Source of the DNA: Myxocyprinus asiaticus
Lineage: Eukaryota > Chordata > Actinopteri > Cypriniformes > Catostomidae
Assembly: GCF_019703515.2 (NCBI RefSeq)
Contig: NC_059372.1
Location: 24,650,931 to 24,714,930 of the forward strand
Direction of reading: 5' to 3'
Length of the DNA: 64,000 nt
The notes beneath the pieces are model-generated. The model did no database searches and was not told the DNA's origin. It saw nothing but the letters and a program-made list of their open reading frames with translations. A program made the translations under genes and the position numbers. How positions within the stretch are numbered: the stretch's first letter is position 1; each line of letters starts with the position of its first letter. Shown here piece after piece: positions 58,418 to 64,000 of this stretch.

Positions 58418-59396
58418 CTAACCAGTAAAAACTGGTTTGTGAGGTATCCGTACAACTTTATAAGTGTTCAGCCCTGGTACATCAAAACCTGGCGAAAGAC
58501 CCTTTTTGTTGAAGGTGTAAAAGTTAAAGTGCTGCCTGTCCTGGGATTCAAGAGACACAGAGGCAGCATTAACTTTCAACTGACAAGGGTACTCCTTCTC
58601 AAACTTCACCCTAAACACCCTATCCTCCAAATAACTCAGCTTCAAAGTTCTGTACTTCATAGGAATCATGTTGTCCACTTGTGGTCCAAACTGCTCCATA
58701 GTCAGCACTCCATCTGTGCCAGCTTTGATCTCATAAAATGTTATGTTGCTATAGGTAAAGTGCCCTACATAGGGAATTGGGTCTGGAGGAGGGATGAGAA
58801 CATGAGGTGCATTTCTGAAGGCACTTTCCATGGCAGGGATTAGATAACTGTAGGCCTTGGCCACAAGGTCCTCACCCTCAGGTTTGGTCCCAGCCATAAG
58901 AATGACCAACCCCAGCTTCAGGCGTGGAACAAGGGAGATAGTGGCCGAATAACCATCTAGATCTCCATCTTTGCGGATGATGTCATACCCCAACTGTTCA
59001 TTTACCTCCCACGGTGTGCCCGTTTGATTTGCAAAGTAACTGCTTTCACAACGGAATAGAGGTGTCAACATGGTTTTGAGGGTGTCAGGTTGTAGAACCT
59101 GTCGATAGTAAGCGCCCAGCAGCATCATCACCAGTTTGGCCATGTCGGCAGGTGTGGAGTACATTTGCCCTGATGGTCTGTACCAGCCAAGATCATAGAG
59201 GGGTGCAGGCAGCCCATTTGTGTAAACACCTATTGCCATCTGGCTCTCAATCTCTGGGATGATTTTGAAGTCGGTGTCCTCCATTCCCAGAGGTTGCAGG
59301 ATATTTTCAAACACCCAGCTCTGATAATCCGTCCCTGCTACCTTTTCTGCCATCACGTGGGCCAACAGGGAGAAGGCCAAGTTGCTGTAGTGGCAT
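58418..59396 (-). CDS. lactbl1: lactbl1 exon 6 (YSN motif, C-terminal half)
   Basis: 979 nt, acceptor TCCTTAG. It opens [18 protein letters not shown], with the Y-x-N motif, carries [20 protein letters not shown] and [16 protein letters not shown], and ends at a TAA-type stop at 58418-58420 after IPHKPVFTG. The exon holds more than half the protein. Confidence 0.92.
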
Positions 59397-62300
59397 CTAA
59401 GGACACCAGAGGACTAGAATTATTTACTCCTTTCAGAATCTGCAAGTGCAATCATTGCATCTACTTTTGTGAATTATTATAATTTCATCTCATTCATTAA
59501 ACATTTTCTAAATACAAATTTAAAGAGGGAAAAATAGTGTTCTTAGAAAAAATGACTAGTTTACTTTGTTCCAGGGTCAGCCACAAGAACGTCATCTTGT
59601 AATAAATCAACAGCAGACTGAGTACTACCTTTCCAGAGTAACGTAGTTGCTCTGAGTCGCCTTGGTAAACCTGTAAATGATCATGAATCCAAAATATTAC
59701 AAGAATGTGATGGCAGTAATATATGCCCAAACCAGTGTGTAATTTTTGCTGCTTATGTGGGTACAAAAATGGTTAGCACCACTATTTGTGGCACCTTATA
59801 TAAACATCAGCTTGGAGTAAGCTGACTACAGTCTGTTAGGGCAATTCTTTCTGGTCTAATCCCAGGCTAGAGGCCCAGGTCTGGGACAATCCCACTCAGT
59901 CATTTGATGTCAGGTAACTGAGCTGATTAGGGTAGCCATAGGAACTCCTGGTTTAAAAACATTTGATCTAATTACAAGTTTCACCCCACACCTTCTTTCT
60001 TTTTATTGCAACGTTGGGGATCCACTAATTATGCACATGCTAATCATCTAGTTCTGACCTAATGGAAACATCGTGTTGAGGTCAGTTGAAGAAACTGTGG
60101 TTCTTACCTGACAGCTGACTTGCCATCCTTCTCAGGGTGATGGAGGAGGTTTGGACTTGAGCCTCTCTAACACTGAACAACATGCCATTATAGATCGACT
60201 TGAGGTGATTATCCCTTCTTTTCCCAAAAGGGTTTTTTATGGTAAAATTCTTCTCGTACTTTCCCAGAGGGTCATCCAGGGAATCCACTTTTCCATCCTC
60301 CCAAAGTTTATACAACATCAGGGTGGGGAAGATTTTAGAAAGGCTTGCAATTCTTTTGTGGTATAAATAACAGCAAATTACAAAAAGCCCAGATCTATAT
60401 TCATAGTAATTGCAGATTTGTGACAAAACTGTCGGGTAAATACAAGTAAAGTGGGGCACTTTCTTATATTTTCTTATTGTCATAGTTTTAAAATATGATG
60501 CAAAATGACACAGCCCCTCTCACAGTACTGTTTAAATAGCTAAAGATCCCATATGCTACATAGAGAAATAAGGAAGAAACAATTCATACAGAACTTGATA
60601 AGTTGTCCCTCTTTATCTGTATTTACCCTATGTAACAAGACATCAACATATTTCTTCATAAAAGATAATACAACTGTCAAGATATTCTTTGCAAGAAAAT
60701 AAATCATGCATAGTGATCGAGAAAAAAAGACAAATCAGAAGTGTGCAAAACCACTGTAACCCACCTGTAAACTGTGTACTCATTTGGTGGTGGAGATATG
60801 GGGTCACTTCCATTCCTTCTGCCAAAGTTACCATTCCACAATATGGAGTCGTTAAATATAACAATTGCAGACATGGCTGGCAGTCTTGTGGCATCAATGC
60901 TGGTCCTCAAAAGCAAATCCACCTGGAGAATAATGTATTTCTAATGGTTATCAAACTTGCCTATGCAGAAATCTGATATAAAGTATTTGGCCATAGTTGA
61001 ACATACAGTATATACACAGTGCCAACAGAAAATCATCATACCCCTTTGGAATAGTCACTTTTTTGTCTTAAAACCTGAAATCAAAACATATTCAGCTTAT
61101 TTACAAATTTTGCCTTGCAACAGTCAAGTTAATGGAAAAAAGCAACAGTTCCAAGATATGTAAATGACTAAAAACTAGAATAACAGGGTTTGAAAAGTGA
61201 TCATAAAGTGATTTAATGAATTTAATAGAGATAACTTTGCTTTAATTTGTCTCTTCTAGCTTTGAGCACCTAGATTGGGGAATATTTCCCCATTCTTCTA
61301 GTTCAGTCAAATTTCGGGGTGAGCTGTAATGGACTGCTCTCTTCAAGTCCATCCACAGGTTTTCTGTTGGATTTAGGTCAGGGTTCTGACTTGGCCATTC
61401 AAGGACTTTGACCTTCCTATCCTTAAGCAACTCTATTGATTTTCTGACTGTGTGTTTAGGGTCATTGTCGTGCTGAAAGGTGAACCACCTGCCCATCTTC
61501 AGTTGTTGGGCAGAGGGCCTCAGATTTTCCTTAAGAATTTGAGTGTACATGGCAGCATCCATTTCCCTTCAATCCTGACCAATTGCCCAGTCCCCGCTGA
61601 AGAGTAACACCCCCCACAACATAATGTTGCCACCACCATGCTTCACAGTAGGTATGGTTCTGGGTGGTGTGCTGTATTTTGCTTTCCCCAAAATATTTTT
61701 TGTCTCATCTGACCACAAAACCTTTTGCGATATGGCATCAGAATCCTCCAACTGTTTTTTTTTGTTTTTTTTTTTTTGCAAAGTGCAGACGAGACTTAGT
61801 GTGACAATTTTACAGAAGAGTCTTCTTTCTTGCCACCCTGCCATACAGGCCAGCTTTGTGCAAAGCTTGGAAGATTGTTATCACATACACAGACCGATCA
61901 ATCTCAGCCATAAGAGCTTGTAAATCTTTTAAAGTTGCCTTTGGCCTCTTGATAGCTTCCCTGATCAATATCCTCCTGGCACAGTCGAACAGTACTCAGA
62001 GGGGTTAAAGCCTTTGAAATCTTTTGTACCCTTCTCCTAACCTGTGCCTTTCCACAGTTTTATCCAAGAACCCTTTTGAAAGCACCTTTCCAAACATGGT
62101 GAATTCTTGAATTCATTACCATGCAGTACTAGTAATGGAATCCTCATGAAACAGCTGGTTTTATTCTGAAGTTATTGAAAAACCACTAAAATTGATATCA
62201 GGTTGGGGCCAGTTAGCCAGGTATGTGATCTGAAAAGTGATTGGTTACACCTGAGCAAGTTTGTAACGTCTACTCTTAGGGGGCTGATCACTTACAGTAT

Positions 62301-63964
62301 CTACCAAATATTATACTAATTAATTTTTAATAATTCTTCAGAAGTTTGTTACATGTTATTTTCACTTTATTGTTGGTTATAATGTGTAAATACAGCTGGA
62401 AAATGTTAATTTTAATTTGATTGAAATTTCCAGGGTGTAATGTGACAAATTATAAGAATTTTGACAAGGTATGATAACTTTCTATAAGCACTTTTTATAT
62501 TATATATATGTACAGTATATAAAATTCTAGTTTATATATTTGGGCATATATGTAGATATTCAAATTCCCCTCTTATTAGGGAAAATTATGAAAGTTATGT
62601 ATGATCTTCTTTTTAATATTTTTAATATTAATATTTTAATAATAATTTTATATTAATAATAGAATGAACTTTTAGGAAATAACTTTTTAGGAGTCTTCTT
62701 AGATATTCTACACATGATTTTAGGTTTAATTTCACAAGTCTGACCTTTTCCAAAGCCTCCATGAGGATAGGTATTGGGTGTTCCAAAGGCACAGGCTCAG
62801 GAAACCGTGGGCACATCTTCTCTTCTTTCATTTTTTCTGCTGCTGTTTCATCCACTGTAAAAGTAAAAAGATCATATGTATGCCAAATAGATGTAAACAT
62901 ATAAAGAACTTTCAGCGTGACCCAGATTAACTTCTAATGTAAACACAACAAATATGAAATTCTGAGGTATCATATGGTGGCCCTAAAAAAGTATTTAGAC
63001 ACTTCTGAACATTTTAGCACACATTAAAATGTATGAATATTATTGCATAGATCACAGCATATTAAACCATATGCAAACAAATGATTCTCTTCTCTTGAAC
63101 TTCACATTTCTTAGCCATTTGCTATTACTTCTAACCAGCTGGTCCCTTAAATAATTGGAATTTTTAAGTGGATGAATGAAGTCAGTTGTCCTTAAGTTCA
63201 CATAAGTGTCCTAGCAGAGTAACCACTGTTGTAGTTTTTCATTTTGATATGGACATGTTCCACTAGGTTTGAGTCCAAATGCACGTTGTTGTCATTTTGA
63301 ATTTTCTTCTCATATTATTTAAAAGCTAACAAATACTTTTGTGAAATGTTTTGCTTGAAAAGAGCACTTTTCCTTTTAAATAACTGCCACTTGGATTGGG
63401 TTAGGTTTAGGGTTTAGACATATTCAGAATCTACTGTATAAACAAAGCCATCAGTCTCATTCATCATTATGTAATATAGTGTGGATCTGACACAGAAAAG
63501 AACATGGGAGTGGGTGTTTATTTCGTATCCATATATATTACACAAAGTCGTTTTCCCTTCCCCCAAGTGATAATCAGGCTTTACAGAACACAGTAAGCTA
63601 GAAGCCACTATGTCAAGCTTTGGGTAATCCATAGCCTACCCCTGCATACAATTAATTAAGCATAAGACGATCAAAAAACCAAATGTAAGAATGTTCTCCC
63701 ATGCTTTAAGTGCTGTCTAAGCACTTCTACCCGCTAAGTATAACCTGATTTTCTATTCATGGGAGCAAAGTGCATGCTATCATTTATTCTATTTATGCAT
63801 TAACCATCCATATGCTGATGTTTGATGACCCTCATACAGTAGACCATTTTATTTTTACCTGGTTTCATTTTGGGAAGCCTGTACTGCCAAATGAAACAAC
63901 CCATCATAACAAGGGAAAGAAGCAGAAAGAAGACCATGCCTAACTTTGTCCATTTCACTTTCAT
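58418..63964 (-). CDS. lactbl1: lactbl1, beta-lactamase-like 1 (gene, six exons)
   Basis: Joined exons 63964-63859, 62854-62745, 60922-60765, 60352-60108, 59670-59565 and 59396-58418 give 1,704 nt: 567 residues plus stop, in frame at every junction with GT-AG splice sites. A short cytoplasmic start is followed by one hydrophobic anchor (about residues 9-27), so it is probably a single-pass membrane protein. The serine beta-lactamase/penicillin-binding-protein-like fold shows SLSK (S128, K131) as the SxxK nucleophile motif, Y245-S-N247 as the second motif, and PLGM (277-280), YSTPADM (321-327) and KDG (384-386). In this family substrate and reaction are unknown. ATG at 63964 is the first Met in frame; a TTG codon upstream does not count. 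Confidence 0.92.
59565..59670 (-). CDS. lactbl1: lactbl1 exon 5
   Basis: 106 nt, acceptor CATTTACAG, encoding [16 protein letters not shown] and [15 protein letters not shown], ending with AA of a split Lys codon before GTAAAC. It lies between the two catalytic motifs. Confidence 0.88.
60108..60352 (-). CDS. lactbl1: lactbl1 exon 4 (SxxK motif)
   Basis: 245 nt, encoding [18 protein letters not shown], with the SxxK nucleophile motif, then [17 protein letters not shown] and RRMASQLSG. The acceptor CACAAAAG has an unusually poor pyrimidine tract. The donor GTAAGA is good. Confidence 0.88.
60765..60922 (-). CDS. lactbl1: lactbl1 exon 3
   Basis: 158 nt, acceptor ATTCTCCAG, encoding [18 protein letters not shown] and onward through [12 protein letters not shown] to PPPNEYTVY, the first beta-strands of the lactamase-like fold. 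It ends with two bases of an Arg codon before GTGGGT. Confidence 0.9.
61017..62495 (-). mobile_element. Decayed Tc1-like element in lactbl1 intron 2
   Basis: The left end CACAGTGCCAACAGAAAATC and a degraded right end near 62468-62495 delimit a Tc1 copy. Minus-strand frames keep WSDETKN (first Asp, 61844-61569 frame), [12 protein letters not shown] (second Asp) and [11 protein letters not shown] (Glu) in 61562-61242, broken by a frameshift and a stop near 61565. A T-rich expansion disrupts the coding region at 61756-61780. Pseudogenised. Confidence 0.8.
62745..62854 (-). CDS. lactbl1: lactbl1 exon 2
   Basis: 110 nt, acceptor TTTTACAG, encoding [18 protein letters not shown] and the Pro-rich [19 protein letters not shown]. 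It completes the split Val codon from exon 1 and ends in phase 0. The donor GTCAGA is weak (C at +3). Confidence 0.85.
62972..63300. mobile_element. Tc1-like fragment in lactbl1 intron 1
   Basis: The start GTGGCCCTAAAAAAGTATTT followed by GACACTTCTGAACATTT resembles a Tc1 terminus. The following 63170-63245 is similar to 45785-45880. No transposase frame remains. Confidence 0.5.
63859..63964 (-). CDS. lactbl1: lactbl1 exon 1 (membrane anchor)
   Basis: It encodes [20 protein letters not shown] then [15 protein letters not shown], ending CCAG before GTAAAA (phase 1). A positively charged start followed by a hydrophobic segment fits a signal anchor. The upstream 5' UTR runs to the window edge and may contain an earlier non-coding exon. 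Confidence 0.85.
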
Positions 63965-64000
63965 CTTTGCAGGCTGGTATTCTCCACAGGTCTGCAAGGC

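Noticed and set aside
58355..58843. 162-codon plus-strand frame
   Set aside because: Antisense shadow of lactbl1 exon 6.
63800..63997. Upstream extension of lactbl1 beginning 11 codons before Met1
   Set aside because: The codon at 63997 is TTG, not ATG; the first in-frame ATG is at 63964.

Overview
This is vertebrate nuclear DNA, most likely from a ray-finned fish and probably a cyprinid. The evidence is spliced genes with long introns, a CpG-rich promoter, and dense fish-type transposable elements: Tc1/mariner, hAT, a cyprinid-style short inverted-repeat element beginning TTAAAGGGATAGTTCACCC, a tRNA-derived SINE, L2/Rex1-like LINEs and a DIRS-like element. There is no bacterial-style gene organisation.

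Two host genes are recognisable, both on the minus strand. The 5' part of eif4g3 (translation initiation factor 4 gamma 3, long N-terminal form) spans about 53.5 kb down to the left edge. It has a CpG-rich, YY1-bearing promoter (52.8-53.56 kb) and four coding exons (52822-52988, 46828-46897, 22150-22314, 13742-13834) that join in frame to give residues 1-165. The gene continues off the left edge. Its first intron carries U12-type (minor spliceosome) donor and branch-site signals. Upstream of it, lactbl1 (beta-lactamase-like 1) is complete in six exons between 63964 and 58418: 567 residues, one membrane anchor, an SxxK motif and a YSN motif. From memory, the human counterparts of both genes lie in the same chromosome band (1p36.12), which would make this a conserved neighbourhood.

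Most of the remaining sequence is intronic or intergenic mobile DNA, much of it nested. Region by region: 0-1.5 kb, a LINE 3' end abutting a rearranged Tc1 relic. 2.5-3.6 kb, a hAT-type element with an 8-bp duplication. 4.5-11.3 kb, assorted short inverted-repeat elements and a SINE. 14-16.4 kb, hAT and Angel-like relics. 16.9-19 kb, a Myb/SANT-carrying DNA element split by a hAT. 19.9-21.1 kb, a block unusually rich in inverted repeats. 22.95-26.83 kb, a hAT element loaded with further elements. 27.1-28.4 kb, a second copy of the hAT seen at 18 kb. 29.3-31.9 kb, an L2-like LINE holding a hAT that holds a Tc1. 31.9-34.3 kb, a DIRS-like retrotransposon with a perfect 58-bp palindrome. 36.2-37.2 kb, a folded-back Tc1. 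39.6-45.5 kb, a SANT-type element split by a LINE that is itself split by a Tc1, with a SINE and another small element added. 50.6-51.8 kb, an Angel-like element split by a third SANT-type copy with a clean 3-bp duplication. 56.5-58.1 kb, a structurally intact Tc1 with a 344-residue DD34E transposase.

I found no CRISPR array, rRNA, tRNA gene or operon, and no wholly new system. The best leads are the U12 intron in eif4g3, the intact Tc1 that may supply the poly(A) signal of lactbl1, the perfect palindrome, and the multilayer insertion nests. Splice joins come from reading phase and signal sequences only, without transcript evidence.
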